Positions 36,836 to 45,698 of a DNA stretch of 64,000 bases are shown here, piece by piece; positions within the stretch are counted from its first letter, which is position 1; each line of letters starts with the position of its first letter. The position numbers and the translations under genes are program-made. Below the pieces are notes generated by a model. The model ran no database searches. It was not told where the DNA came from and was given only the letters and a program-made list of their open reading frames with translations. This stretch comes from Psychrobacillus sp. INOP01 (GTDB lineage: Bacteria; Bacillota; Bacilli; Bacillales_A; Planococcaceae). The stretch spans positions 3,348,001 to 3,412,000 of the forward strand of contig NZ_CP073315.1 in assembly GCF_018140925.1 (NCBI RefSeq), read 5' to 3'.

Positions 36836-38191
36836 ATGAGTTGGCAAATTGGAATCGCCATTTTGGTGTTCCTATCTACTATGTTAGTCATTTTTGTAAG
36901 ACCTAGAGAAGTAAATGAAGCTTGGCCAGCAACAATTGGTGCTGTGATTATATTATTAGCAGGTATTGTGTCATTAGAGGATGTTTTAGATATTATCGAT
37001 AAAATTGGAGGGGCTTCCATTACTATTATATCGACAGTTGTCATGGCTGTCATATTAGAAAGCTTCGGTTTTTTTAACTGGGTAGCTACTCGAATTGTAA
37101 GTTTATCAAAAGGTTCGGGATATCGATTGTATTGGAATATTCAGTTATTATGTTTTGGGATGACACTATTGTTTAATAATGACGGTAGTATATTAATAAC
37201 AACTCCCATTTTAATATTATTACTGAAGAATATGCGACTAAAACCTCATCAACAGATCCCCTATTTAATCAGTGGAGCATTAATCGCTACTGCCTCCAGC
37301 GCACCTATAGGAGTAAGTAATCTAGTTAACTTAATAGCTTTAGAAATTGTAGATATGTCATTATGGATGCATACTTTAATGATGTTTGTCCCAGCAACTT
37401 TAGGGTTATTGTTTATGTCATATTTGATGTTCATCATTGTGAAGGAAAAACTGCCAGTAACTTTACCAACATCTCTCATCAATATTGAAGAATCCTTTTT
37501 CACTAAAAGCTTTCACCCACTGAAAGCAAGTATATCCTTAGAAACAAAACAAAAGCGGACTAAATTTATGTTGAAGATCCTATTCTATGTGTTAGTTGTA
37601 CGAGGTATGCTATTTGTCGCTTCTTATGTAAATATTCCCATTGAAATAGTAGCAGCAATTAGTTCTGTCATTCTTTTGCTTTGGAGAGGATACCATTTAA
37701 AATCTAATCCTATAGATATTTTGAAAAAGACGCCATGGCATATTCTAATCTTTGCATTTTCTATGTACGTAATTATTTATGGCCTGCATAATGTTGGACT
37801 AACTGCATTATTAGTTCAGTGGTGTAAACCGATAGTTCAGCAGGGGCTATTTCAAGCAAGTTTCATCATGGGAGGATTAGTGTCCATACTCTCTAACCTT
37901 TTTAACAATCACCCTGCCTTAATGATTGGGACAATAACATTAACAGAAATGGGCTTAGACCCAATTACATTAAAAACTATCTATCTTGCAAATATAATTG
38001 GAAGCGACATGGGATCGCTGTTATTGCCAATTGGAACGCTCGCATCCCTTATTTGGATGGATATTTTAAGGAAAAATAAAATTAATATTACGTGGAAAGA
38101 TTATTTAAGCATCACGATAAAAGTTATTCCGATAACAACGATTGTAACGCTAACACTTTTATATTTTTGGGTACAGATAGTTTTTAATTAA
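36836..38191 (+). CDS. ArsB/NhaD-type ion permease (YwrK/YdfA-like)
   Basis: This 451-aa membrane protein has about 11-12 hydrophobic helices. It belongs to the ArsB/ion transporter superfamily, with MTLLFNNDGSILITTP and a second-half repeat LSNLFNNHPALMIG typical of the inverted-repeat fold. No ars regulator or reductase is nearby, so arsenite export is not established; other anion or Na+/H+ exchange is possible. AAGGAGAGG precedes ATG. Confidence 0.85.
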   Translation: MSWQIGIAILVFLSTMLVIFVRPREVNEAWPATIGAVIILLAGIVSLEDVLDIIDKIGGASITIISTVVMAVILESFGFFNWVATRIVSLSKGSGYRLYWNIQLLCFGMTLLFNNDGSILITTPILILLLKNMRLKPHQQIPYLISGALIATASSAPIGVSNLVNLIALEIVDMSLWMHTLMMFVPATLGLLFMSYLMFIIVKEKLPVTLPTSLINIEESFFTKSFHPLKASISLETKQKRTKFMLKILFYVLVVRGMLFVASYVNIPIEIVAAISSVILLLWRGYHLKSNPIDILKKTPWHILIFAFSMYVIIYGLHNVGLTALLVQWCKPIVQQGLFQASFIMGGLVSILSNLFNNHPALMIGTITLTEMGLDPITLKTIYLANIIGSDMGSLLLPIGTLASLIWMDILRKNKINITWKDYLSITIKVIPITTIVTLTLLYFWVQIVFN

Positions 38192-38227
38192 CAAGAAGAA
38201 ATATTATTTATGAAGAGGCTAAGGGTT

Positions 38228-38267
38228 AGCAGGAACTTCCTAAAAAATGGAGATTTCCTGCTTTTTT
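38228..38267 (+). terminator. Terminator after the ArsB-type permease gene
   Basis: AGCAGGAA and TTCCTGCT form a stem around a 20-nt loop, followed by six T residues. Confidence 0.8.
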
Positions 38268-38788
38268 ATATAACTCCAATTTCTACATTAAAAATAAAAA
38301 GAATCCATCATAAAAAATCTTATCTCCAACTAAAAGATTGAAAAAAGTTTGGAATGTTAAGATGAATTTAATATGGATACATATATAGTTTGAATTCATT
38401 CTACAGCTTTTAGAGTAACAGCAAAAATAGAGGATCCAAATAAAAGTCAGATGTGGACAAGTACAGTGTGGTTCCAGTAGTTATATAAAAATATAGAAGT
38501 ATTCGAATTACATTCGTTCTTAGTATGTATATGATAATGAAGTAAAGAATGACACCCAAAATGCAATTTATTAAATAAAATTGTAATGATCATTTGTACA
38601 AAATAAGGAATTATAAGAACTTCTCACAGAAGTCAAGTAATACTATTTTTTCTAATCTAATTACTATTACTAGAATGTGCTCAACATACGATATCACGCA
38701 TCTGGATAGAATGTTTCCATTAGGAAAAAGTGCATTTTCATCACAATGGTTTTGATTTACTCCATTCTTTTATTCTTTTAAACATCAA
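38268..38788. other. Gene-free AT-rich region
   Basis: About 520 bp has no ORF above background, no RNA motif and none of the repeat families found elsewhere in the window. It could be decayed sequence. Confidence 0.5.
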
Positions 38789-38822
38789 ATGGAGGGCAAT
38801 GACGTCAGTCACAACCCTCCAT
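38789..38822 (-). terminator. Probable terminator of the yjcHGF operon
   Basis: ATGGAGGG and CCCTCCAT form a stem around TTGTGACTGACGTCATTG on the minus strand. The T-tail is modest. Confidence 0.55.
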
Positions 38823-38836
38823 AAAGATTTACTAAA

Positions 38837-39265
38837 TTAAATTTGTTTCTCCATTGCTCGGTGAGGAATTCCAGCCTCTAAAAACTCAGGAGAGCTTATT
38901 GTATAATTTCTTTTTTCATAAAAAAGAATAGCCTGACTTTGTGCATTTAGTTTTAACTTGGTAATTCCGGTAGAAAGTGAGTAGTCCTCCATACATTGCA
39001 TCATGAGATTTCCTAACTTCTTCCCACGATAACTTGGAAGTATACAGACACGTTCTACTTTTCCGATGCCTGGTTCAATTACTCTTATTCGGCCAGCACC
39101 AAAAGGTGTTTCTCCATCGTATGCTACAAAATGCACAGCTTCCGCATCATGCTCATCGAGTTCAAGGTGAAGCGGGACATCCTGTTCCTCTACAAAAACT
39201 TTTCTTCTAATATTAATTGCATCTTGATATTCTTTTTCAGTTTCAACTTTCTTTGCGTACACCAA
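38837..39265 (-). CDS. yjcF: GNAT family N-acetyltransferase (YjcF)
   Basis: This 142-aa GNAT protein has IRRKVFVEEQDVP at the start, GAGRIRV, and the acetyl-CoA loop VCILPSYRGKKLGNLMM, followed by LNAQSQAILFYEKRNY. The substrate is unknown. The likely start is TTG 39265, 3 bp after the upstream stop, with GGAG about 11 bases before it. The order yjcH-yjcG-yjcF matches B. subtilis, in reversed orientation relative to the opp-yjb genes. Confidence 0.9.
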   Translation of the reverse strand: MVYAKKVETEKEYQDAINIRRKVFVEEQDVPLHLELDEHDAEAVHFVAYDGETPFGAGRIRVIEPGIGKVERVCILPSYRGKKLGNLMMQCMEDYSLSTGITKLKLNAQSQAILFYEKRNYTISSPEFLEAGIPHRAMEKQI

Positions 39266-39268
39266 TAC

Positions 39269-39784
39269 TTACTCAGCTCCAGACAATCTAAATGTATCAT
39301 AAACAGTCCATGATCCATCTTCTAGTTGGTATAAAAGATGAAGTCGATCGATTTCTTCTTCAAATTCAGCACCAATCATTTTTAATTGAGGAAGAATATC
39401 ATCATGTTCACTTGCACTCATCTTTTGAGCGATTGTAATATGAGGAACAAAAGAATAACTTTCCTCATCATTATATTGAATCGCATTTAGATCTTCACGT
39501 AGTTTAACTAGCTCAGCTGTGGGCTCCACATTAAAATATATTGCATTAGTAACAGGGGCAAATGAACTAACCTTCGCTGTTTTTAATGTAAATGGCTTAT
39601 GATTCTTTACTACTTCAGTAACCTTCTCAGCAATCGATTTAATCTCATTTTCATCTGCTTCAAATACTCCTTTAATTGTCATATGTGGAGTAATTAAAGC
39701 ATAGTGAGGGTCATAACGCTTTCTATAGGAGTTGGCGAAGTCCTGTACCTTTTTAGATGGAAAAGCAACAATTCCGTATTTCAT
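39269..39784 (-). CDS. yjcG: 2'-5' RNA ligase/phosphoesterase family protein (YjcG)
   Basis: This 171-aa LigT-like 2H phosphoesterase has two HxT motifs, HMTIKG (about 45-50) and HITIAQ (about 128-133). Start ATG 39784 is chosen because GAGGAGG lies 8 bases upstream and the family begins MKYGI; ATG 39790 is too close. The cellular substrate is unknown. Confidence 0.92.
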   Translation of the reverse strand: MKYGIVAFPSKKVQDFANSYRKRYDPHYALITPHMTIKGVFEADENEIKSIAEKVTEVVKNHKPFTLKTAKVSSFAPVTNAIYFNVEPTAELVKLREDLNAIQYNDEESYSFVPHITIAQKMSASEHDDILPQLKMIGAEFEEEIDRLHLLYQLEDGSWTVYDTFRLSGAE

Positions 39785-39842
39785 TTTCATTACCTCCTCA
39801 AATTTTCATACAAATCATATCACTATTATAACAAATATTTCT

Positions 39843-40565
39843 CTATAGGCTAAAATTTTGCAACAGTGATCTTTTTATATCTGGTTGCCAAAGCTTCCAA
39901 GTATGATTTCCTTCTAATTCGTCATAAAAGGTCAAAAACCCTTTATTTTTTATTAAATTGTGTAACTCTCTGTTTGGAGTGATAAAATCCGTTAATAAAC
40001 CATCACCTGTTTTAACTGCAGTTTCTTCGGTTCCAATCACATGGTAAAGAGAAAATGCATGAACGTCTTCGTGGTTTTTTACTTTTTCTAGAACGTCTTC
40101 ATTTACGAGTGGGGAGTGCATAATTACTCTTCCAAATGTATTTGGATAAGCTAAAGCTGTCATAAGTGAAACAGTCGCTGCCAACGAATCACCTATTAGT
40201 GATCTACCCATACCAACCTGATAAGTTGGATAGTTTTCATCTATATAAGGAACTAATTCTTGAGCTAAAAATCGTATATATGCAGCATGCTGAGAACCAT
40301 CTGGATGGTATTTATCTCTTCGATCTTTTACGCTTTTATAAGGTACTCCAACGATGATTAAGTTTTCAATCGCTTCTTCTTCATATAAATCGTCAGCCAC
40401 CCGAGAGATTCTACCTAGTTGAAAATAGTCTTTACCATCGGATGCGATTAGAACAGAATATTTATATAGTGCAGAATAATTTGGTGGCAAGTAAATTAGT
40501 AGTTGCATTTCTTCCTGTAAAGCCTCGCTAAAAAGCGTTATATCCTCTATAGTACCTTTGTTCAT
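39843..40565 (-). CDS. yjcH: Esterase-like alpha/beta hydrolase (YjcH)
   Basis: This 240-aa protein of the enterochelin esterase/Esterase D-like family (Esterase, PF00756) has LLIYLPPNY, LIASDGKDYF, and the nucleophile elbow GRSLIGDS, with a C-terminal GNHTWKLW catalytic His. AGGAGG precedes ATG 40565. The substrate is unknown. Confidence 0.9.
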   Translation of the reverse strand: MNKGTIEDITLFSEALQEEMQLLIYLPPNYSALYKYSVLIASDGKDYFQLGRISRVADDLYEEEAIENLIIVGVPYKSVKDRRDKYHPDGSQHAAYIRFLAQELVPYIDENYPTYQVGMGRSLIGDSLAATVSLMTALAYPNTFGRVIMHSPLVNEDVLEKVKNHEDVHAFSLYHVIGTEETAVKTGDGLLTDFITPNRELHNLIKNKGFLTFYDELEGNHTWKLWQPDIKRSLLQNFSL

Positions 40566-40665
40566 AAGTTCCTCCTAATGTCATTCATGTAGTACAGAAA
40601 TTGTATCATATACTAGCAAAGAGGTATAATAAACCAAACGCTAAAACAACAAAGGGGATACTAAT

Positions 40666-41250
40666 ATGGATAGACAGACATCTAGAGTTCATTCACGTGA
40701 AGTGGAGCAGGCTACAAAGGATGCGTTAAAAAGACGCGGAGTTACTATTGAAGAAATTGCAAAAATCGTATTTGAAATGCAGTTTCCTTACAACAAAGGG
40801 CTTACTATAGAGCATTGTATAGAATCCGTAAAAAGCGTATTGAAAAAAAGAGAAATGCAACATGCGATATTAGTTGGTATCGAACTTGACGAGTTAGCAG
40901 AGAAAAAAATGTTATCTGCACCATTACAACAAATAGTTGAATCGGATGAAGGTTTGTTTGGGGTAGACGAAACGATTGCACTAGGAGCTGTATTTACTTA
41001 TGGAAGTATTGCAGTAACTACCTTTGGGCATTTAGATAAAAATAAAATTGGACTTATTTCAAAATTAGATACAAAAGTCGGCGGAGCTGTTCATACGTTT
41101 CTAGATGATTTAGTAGCAAGTATTGCTTCAAGTGCAGCCTCGCGTTTAGCACATCGTACTAGAGATTTAGAAGAAGAAAATGAAACATTTGCAGATATTC
41201 CGCCAGAAGAAACAGTACCAGAAGCAAAAGTAAAAGGTGCTAGAACATAA
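40666..41250 (+). CDS. Phosphatidylglycerophosphatase A family protein (YutG-like)
   Basis: This 194-aa protein of the PgpA family has QFPYNKGLTIEHCIESV, GIELDELAEKK, and GLFGVDETIALGAVFTYGSIAVTTFGHLDK. Unlike proteobacterial PgpA, the Gram-positive forms lack most membrane helices; activity on phosphatidylglycerophosphate is inferred from the family. AAAGGGGA precedes ATG. It is monocistronic with a terminator. Confidence 0.88.
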   Translation: MDRQTSRVHSREVEQATKDALKRRGVTIEEIAKIVFEMQFPYNKGLTIEHCIESVKSVLKKREMQHAILVGIELDELAEKKMLSAPLQQIVESDEGLFGVDETIALGAVFTYGSIAVTTFGHLDKNKIGLISKLDTKVGGAVHTFLDDLVASIASSAASRLAHRTRDLEEENETFADIPPEETVPEAKVKGART

Positions 41251-41251
41251 A

Positions 41252-41293
41252 GCTGTGTGGCCTTTTAATAGGAGGCTACACAGTTTGTTTTTT
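41252..41293 (+). terminator. Terminator after the PgpA-like gene
   Basis: CTGTGTGGCC and GGCTACACAG form a stem with one mismatch, followed by TTTGTTTTTTT. Confidence 0.88.
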
Positions 41294-41320
41294 TAGAATA
41301 AAATTATATAAAAATGGCCC

Positions 41321-41558
41321 GTGCATACTGGGTTCATGATACTTTAAAGAATGAATAATACTAGTGATTTCCGTTACAGGCGGAGACAAAGGAACGATGG
41401 CTAAGTACGTCACCACGCGAGCGCAACGCCTTCGTGACCACATCCTGTTGGCCTCCGCGGGGTGAGCGATGAACCATCACCGTCGCTGACGCGTCGTTTG
41501 TGATGTTTCATCTGTCTCACTCATCCCGCCGGAGTCGTCACCTTTCACTACAATCAAT
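41321..41558 (+). repeat. A-type structured repeat, copy 3 (long-arm form)
   Basis: It has the same GTG.A.ACTGGGTTCAT flank, core from GTGATTTCCG to CACTACAATCAATTA, and the long arm GACAAAGGAACGATGGCTAAG...CATCCTGTTGGCC as copy 1. Downstream the linker continues to CATCTGTAATCGCTG (about 41605-41625), but no B element follows. It lies in a convergent gap. Confidence 0.85.
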
Positions 41559-41775
41559 TAGTGTGTAGTACTCCATTATAAGATTGGTCCAATTTTACTT
41601 AGTGAAAACATCATCTGTAATCGCTGTTGAATTAGAAATGCTATTATCCAATGATAGATGCAGACAGTAAAATTTCTTTGTACTAGAGCATATTTCAACA
41701 TTACTTATTTCTATATACAATAGGAATTAGTAAATACTATTGTTTTCAATTATCCATTTACTTCAAGTGGACATT

Positions 41776-41908
41776 GTTGATTGAAGCGCGGAGTGGCGAC
41801 TCCAGTGGGAACAGCACGAGCTGAAGAACCTAGACTGAGCGAGGCGAGGGAAGCGGCTGAGGCCATGCCCACGCCCACGGAAAGCGTCCGACCGGAGTAG
41901 AAATCAAC
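41776..41908 (-). repeat. C-type repeat, copy 1 (A-related ends, different interior)
   Basis: Terminal inverted repeats GTTGATT / AATCAAC bound the element. Read on the minus strand it opens GATTTCTACTCCGGTCGGACGCTTTCCG, like the A family, but the interior is CCTCAGCCGCTTCCCTCGCC... and it ends GTTCCCACTGGAGTCGCC. It is non-coding and GC-richer than its surroundings. I recall similar sequences scattered in Bacillaceae genomes. Confidence 0.75.
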
Positions 41909-41956
41909 GGCATATTTATGTCTTAAAGGGGTTGGCGTCTTTTTGCCCGATTTTTC

Positions 41957-42691
41957 TTACTCCCCAGATTTTTTAAATCCTGCTTTTATAGCTTCCTGCT
42001 CGTTACAGAACCATTCTTCGGGATTTGTTTGTTCATAATATTTTCCACTAGGGATATGGTAAATTTTCTTGCCTTGTCGATTAATATTGCCCTTGATGAT
42101 ACATTTTCCGGATGTTTGTATTTCTACCTTAGCGCTGTTATCGGAGATGACCGCATCATCGAATCCTCGATTAGTGACGTAATCTTCTGTCTCCCATACG
42201 CCAATATTTTTCTTTTCAGCTTTTTCGGAAGCTTCCTCGAAATCGTCTAAATACCGTATGTTTGGAGGGAAAATATATGCAACACGTGCCATCCCCTCTT
42301 CGAGTAACGTCTTTTGAACGCTCTGGCCATCCACATAAATATACGCAAGCATTCTGCCATAGTCGTCTAAGCGATTTCCTACATCAAACTCAATCGTTAC
42401 ATCCCCACTATTTAATAATTCCTTGTTCCGTTGTTTCGCTTCTTCCCCAAATGGTTGCTTTCCTAATGTGTGATGGTTTATTTCCGGTGTGTCTATTAGC
42501 AAGTATCGAACTTTTTCTATGTTTCCATTATACTTAACTTTAATAGTATCACCGTCAGTAACCTCAACTACTTTTACTGGAATTTGTTTGGTACTACCAC
42601 TTGTTTGAATGACACTGTTAGTGGAATTTTCTTCACAGCCATATAGTAAGCAAAAAAACAGACCACCTATACATACAAAAAACTTTTTCAT
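41957..42691 (-). CDS. Thermonuclease-like lipoprotein (SNase domain)
   Basis: This 244-aa protein has an N-terminal lipoprotein signal (lipobox near LLYGC, Cys about 19). An SNase domain (about 37-170) carries DGDTIKV, the catalytic-side RYLLIDTPE, and RLDDYGRMLAYIYVDG, EEGMARV. A short C-terminal module, IKGNINRQGKKIYHIPSGKYYEQ...WFCNEQEAIKAGFKKS, resembles the domain added to many Bacillales nucleases. It cleaves DNA or RNA at the cell surface by family. Confidence 0.92.
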   Translation of the reverse strand: MKKFFVCIGGLFFCLLYGCEENSTNSVIQTSGSTKQIPVKVVEVTDGDTIKVKYNGNIEKVRYLLIDTPEINHHTLGKQPFGEEAKQRNKELLNSGDVTIEFDVGNRLDDYGRMLAYIYVDGQSVQKTLLEEGMARVAYIFPPNIRYLDDFEEASEKAEKKNIGVWETEDYVTNRGFDDAVISDNSAKVEIQTSGKCIIKGNINRQGKKIYHIPSGKYYEQTNPEEWFCNEQEAIKAGFKKSGE

Positions 42692-42738
42692 TTATATCAC
42701 CCATTGTAGTTTAGCATATTACCGAAAGGGGATAAATC

Positions 42739-43581
42739 ATGACACAAACCGTGGAATTAGCATTTACCTATCGTATGGAGGATGTATTAAGAAGACTAGC
42801 TTTAGATCCGCTAAATTCTGTAGATCTCTCCAATCAAACAGTCAAAATCCCGTTAGATGAAACAATTATAACGGTTCAAAGTATCGGAACATTGCATGAA
42901 CCAAAATTTATACTAACCGGGTTAGAAACAGAAGAACAATATGAACGTGTCTTGTCCATATTTCATTTCAATAGAAGTCTGTTGCCTATTCACGAGCACT
43001 TTTTAGAAACTAATTTACATTCATTGTTTTTAAAATTTGAGGGCACCCCAATTATTACTGACTTTTCGTTGTATGGGAATATTATGAAAAGTATCATTCA
43101 TCAGCAACTAAATCTTACTTTTGCAAGAACATTAACAGAACGATTTGTTCATACTTTTAGTAAAAGCAAAGAAGGTGTCTGGTTGTATCCAGCTCCTGAG
43201 ATTATTGCCAATCTTGATGTTGGAACGCTACGTCAAATGCAGTTTAGTACAAGAAAGGCAGAGTATATGATAGGGATTTCTAAAGCCATTGTAGAAGGGG
43301 CTTTGAACTTAGAAGCACTTGTAACTGAATCGGATGATTTCATACTTTCTGAACTGATAAAGTATAGAGGAATTGGTCCATGGACAGCGGAAAGCTTCTT
43401 GTTATTTGGCTTAGGAAGAGAGAACCTGTTTCCTTTGGCAGATATAGGTCTTCAAAATTCGCTCAAGCAACAATGGCATCTAGATAGAAAGCCTATGAAA
43501 AGTGAAATTACCCCTCACTTAGCCTCCTGGGCACCCTATAATAGTTACGCTGCCTTATACCTTTGGAGAAATATAGAATGA
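42739..43581 (+). CDS. DNA-3-methyladenine glycosylase II (AlkA family, YfjP-like)
   Basis: This 280-aa base-excision repair enzyme removes alkylated purines. The helix-hairpin-helix and Gly/Pro loop KYRGIGPWTAESFLLFGLG is followed by catalytic Asp in LFPLADIGLQ. The N-terminal part is the AlkA-type beta domain. GAAAGGGGA precedes ATG. It is divergent from the nuclease gene. Confidence 0.92.
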   Translation: MTQTVELAFTYRMEDVLRRLALDPLNSVDLSNQTVKIPLDETIITVQSIGTLHEPKFILTGLETEEQYERVLSIFHFNRSLLPIHEHFLETNLHSLFLKFEGTPIITDFSLYGNIMKSIIHQQLNLTFARTLTERFVHTFSKSKEGVWLYPAPEIIANLDVGTLRQMQFSTRKAEYMIGISKAIVEGALNLEALVTESDDFILSELIKYRGIGPWTAESFLLFGLGRENLFPLADIGLQNSLKQQWHLDRKPMKSEITPHLASWAPYNSYAALYLWRNIE

Positions 43582-43582
43582 A

Positions 43583-43623
43583 AAATCAGCTTTTCCTTTT
43601 TTCTTATGAAGGGAAAAGCTGAT
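43583..43623 (+). terminator. Bidirectional terminator between alkA-like and small-protein genes
   Basis: AAATCAGCTTTTCC and GGAAAAGCTGAT form the stem. It can serve both converging units. Confidence 0.85.
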
Positions 43624-43637
43624 CCTATATACATTAT

Positions 43638-43781
43638 TCAATTAGTTGTCTCCATTTCACCTTGGTCCTCTTTAAAATATAAAAATGATTCTTCCTCTAT
43701 TTCATTCATACGTTCTTTATTAAGCCCTAGCGCAAAAGCTCCTGTAAAAATGGGCTCCCACCAAGTTTCTGTTTCAGTCAT
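43638..43781 (-). CDS. Small hypothetical protein, 47 aa
   Basis: A 47-codon ORF starts at ATG 43781, 6 bases after a strong AAAGGGAGG site. It reads MTETETWWEPIFTGAFALGLNK... and ends in an acidic stretch with GEMETTN. The composition is acidic and aromatic. A terminator follows directly on the minus strand. No family is recognised. The site, compact ORF and terminator make it a likely real gene. Confidence 0.6.
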   Translation of the reverse strand: MTETETWWEPIFTGAFALGLNKERMNEIEEESFLYFKEDQGEMETTN

Positions 43782-44060
43782 TATTATTTCCTCCCTTTAA
43801 TCATTTTTTCTATACCAAGTCTATACCCTGCCAAGCTTCACACATAAACCAATTAACTGAAAAATGGATCATATAGCATAGGTATCCTAAAGTCTTATAG
43901 ACTTATAGTTACAGTCTATTGTGGGAAAGGACTTCTTGAAAATAGTATTCCACGAAAGACACACTTCATGTATTCCAATATAAATGTTTGTTCTTTCTTC
44001 TAATAGAAATAAATAGTATGATTCCCTTAAGATAAATGGAATAAAAAGGAGCGAATATAA

Positions 44061-45449
44061 ATGAAATTTACAGAACAACAACTAAATCATATGTTAGATG
44101 AGCATCAAGCATATTTTTATGCTGGATTGACTAGACCTGTAGCATTCCGTGTAGAACAATTGGAAATACTAAAAACTACGATTAAAAAGTATGAAAAAGA
44201 AGTGATAGAAGCATTATACAAAGATTTAAGAAAAAGTGAATTTGAAGCCTATGTTACAGAAATTGGGTTAGTTTATGACAATATTTCATATATGATTAAA
44301 AATATCGAGCAGTGGATGGAACCAAAGTATGTAAAAACTCCAGTTGCTTTAATGCCATCCAAAAGTTTTATCGTAAATGATCCTTATGGTACTGTTTTGA
44401 TCATTGCACCATTCAATTATCCATTCCAGCTTATTATGGAACCACTCATAGGAGCTATTGTTGGAGGCAATTGTGCCGTTATTAAACCGTCTGAAGCAAC
44501 ACCACATACGTCTAAAATAGTAAAAAAAATTATTTCGGAAGCATATGACCCGAGATACATTCGTGTTGTAGAGGGAGAAAAAGAAGAAACTTCGCTGTTA
44601 ATTCATGCACCTTTTGATTTTATTTTCTTTACGGGAAGCATTCAAGTAGGAAAGATAGTGATGAAAGCAGCTGCGGAAAGATTGACCCCAATTGCTTTAG
44701 AATTAGGAGGGAAAAGTCCGGCTATTGTAGACCATACTGCAAATTTAGCTGTTGCAGCTAAACGCATTGTGTGGGGGAAATTTGTTAATGCCGGACAAAC
44801 ATGTATAGCACCCGATTATGTATTAGTTGAGGAAAATGTAAAAGATAAGTTTATCGAACAGATGAAGAAAGCTATTGTTCAATTTTATGGTAAGAATTCG
44901 CAACAGAGTCCTGACCTTGGAAGAATAGTGAATGACAATCATTTTGATCGACTTATGCGAATTTTAGAAGCGGAGAGTAATCATATTATTTTTGGTGGTA
45001 AAACGGATAGAGATGATTTATTTATTGAACCAACGTTATTAGATGGGGTTGACTTTAATAGTCCATCAATGGCTGATGAATTGTTTGGACCACTGTTACC
45101 TATAATTGGTTACAAAGATTTACGTAGTATAATCCATCGAATTCGCCAATTACCAAAACCTTTGGCTGCTTATATGTTTAGCGAACACGAAAAAGCGCAG
45201 GCATTCTTTCTACAAGAGCTACCGTTTGGTGGTGGCTGTATAAATGACACAATCACTCATGCTGGTAGTCCCCATTTACCATTTGGTGGAGTAGGAAATT
45301 CCGGGATTCAATCTTATCATGGAGAAGCGAGTTTTACATTATTTACCCACCAAAAATCTATCGTAAAGAAAAATACTACGTTACCAATTAATATTGTTTT
45401 TCCACCGTATAAAAATAAGGTGAAGTTAGTAAGAGGCTTGCTAAAGTAA
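44061..45449 (+). CDS. Aldehyde dehydrogenase (class 3-like, YwdH type)
   Basis: This 462-aa NAD(P)-dependent aldehyde dehydrogenase has the PWNYP-equivalent APFNYPFQL, FTGSIQVGK, general base Glu in LELGGKSP and catalytic Cys in NAGQTCIAPDYV. The FGGVGNSGIQSYHG end is typical of class 3 enzymes acting on medium or long aldehydes. AAAAGGAG precedes ATG. It is monocistronic. Confidence 0.94.
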   Translation: MKFTEQQLNHMLDEHQAYFYAGLTRPVAFRVEQLEILKTTIKKYEKEVIEALYKDLRKSEFEAYVTEIGLVYDNISYMIKNIEQWMEPKYVKTPVALMPSKSFIVNDPYGTVLIIAPFNYPFQLIMEPLIGAIVGGNCAVIKPSEATPHTSKIVKKIISEAYDPRYIRVVEGEKEETSLLIHAPFDFIFFTGSIQVGKIVMKAAAERLTPIALELGGKSPAIVDHTANLAVAAKRIVWGKFVNAGQTCIAPDYVLVEENVKDKFIEQMKKAIVQFYGKNSQQSPDLGRIVNDNHFDRLMRILEAESNHIIFGGKTDRDDLFIEPTLLDGVDFNSPSMADELFGPLLPIIGYKDLRSIIHRIRQLPKPLAAYMFSEHEKAQAFFLQELPFGGGCINDTITHAGSPHLPFGGVGNSGIQSYHGEASFTLFTHQKSIVKKNTTLPINIVFPPYKNKVKLVRGLLK

Positions 45450-45471
45450 TTTTAATGAAAATTAATTTATT

Positions 45472-45509
45472 CCATCATAACTTTTTAGAAAGTTATGATG
45501 GCTTTTTTT
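45472..45509 (+). terminator. Aldehyde dehydrogenase terminator
   Basis: CCATCATAACTTT / AAGTTATGATGG with a short loop and a T-run. Confidence 0.93.
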
Positions 45510-45617
45510 AAACTGTTTAAAATTAATGCTTAAATAAACATTTGCTTTGGAGACGCTTCGAAATATTCTAAATTAGGATTAAATGACTCGGATTATCCAT
45601 ATTTCATAGTAATGACA

Positions 45618-45646
45618 TTGACAAACAGAGACTATTTTACTAATAT
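45618..45646 (+). promoter_or_regulatory. Strong sigma-A promoter of the GGDEF-EAL gene
   Basis: TTGACA (45618-45623) and TAATAT (45641-45646) are separated by exactly 17 bp, 52 bp before the gene. Confidence 0.8.
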
Positions 45647-45698
45647 TATATGTAATGTTGATACTAATTAATCATTTTCTTGGGGTGGGGGAAGCAGG

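Noticed and set aside
36836-38191. Arsenic resistance locus
   Set aside because: The permease belongs to the ArsB-containing superfamily, but no arsR, arsC or arsA is adjacent, so calling an arsenic operon would overreach.
43606-43800. 64-aa plus-strand ORF downstream of the AlkA-like gene
   Set aside because: It is antisense to the better supported 47-aa minus-strand gene and begins inside the terminator.
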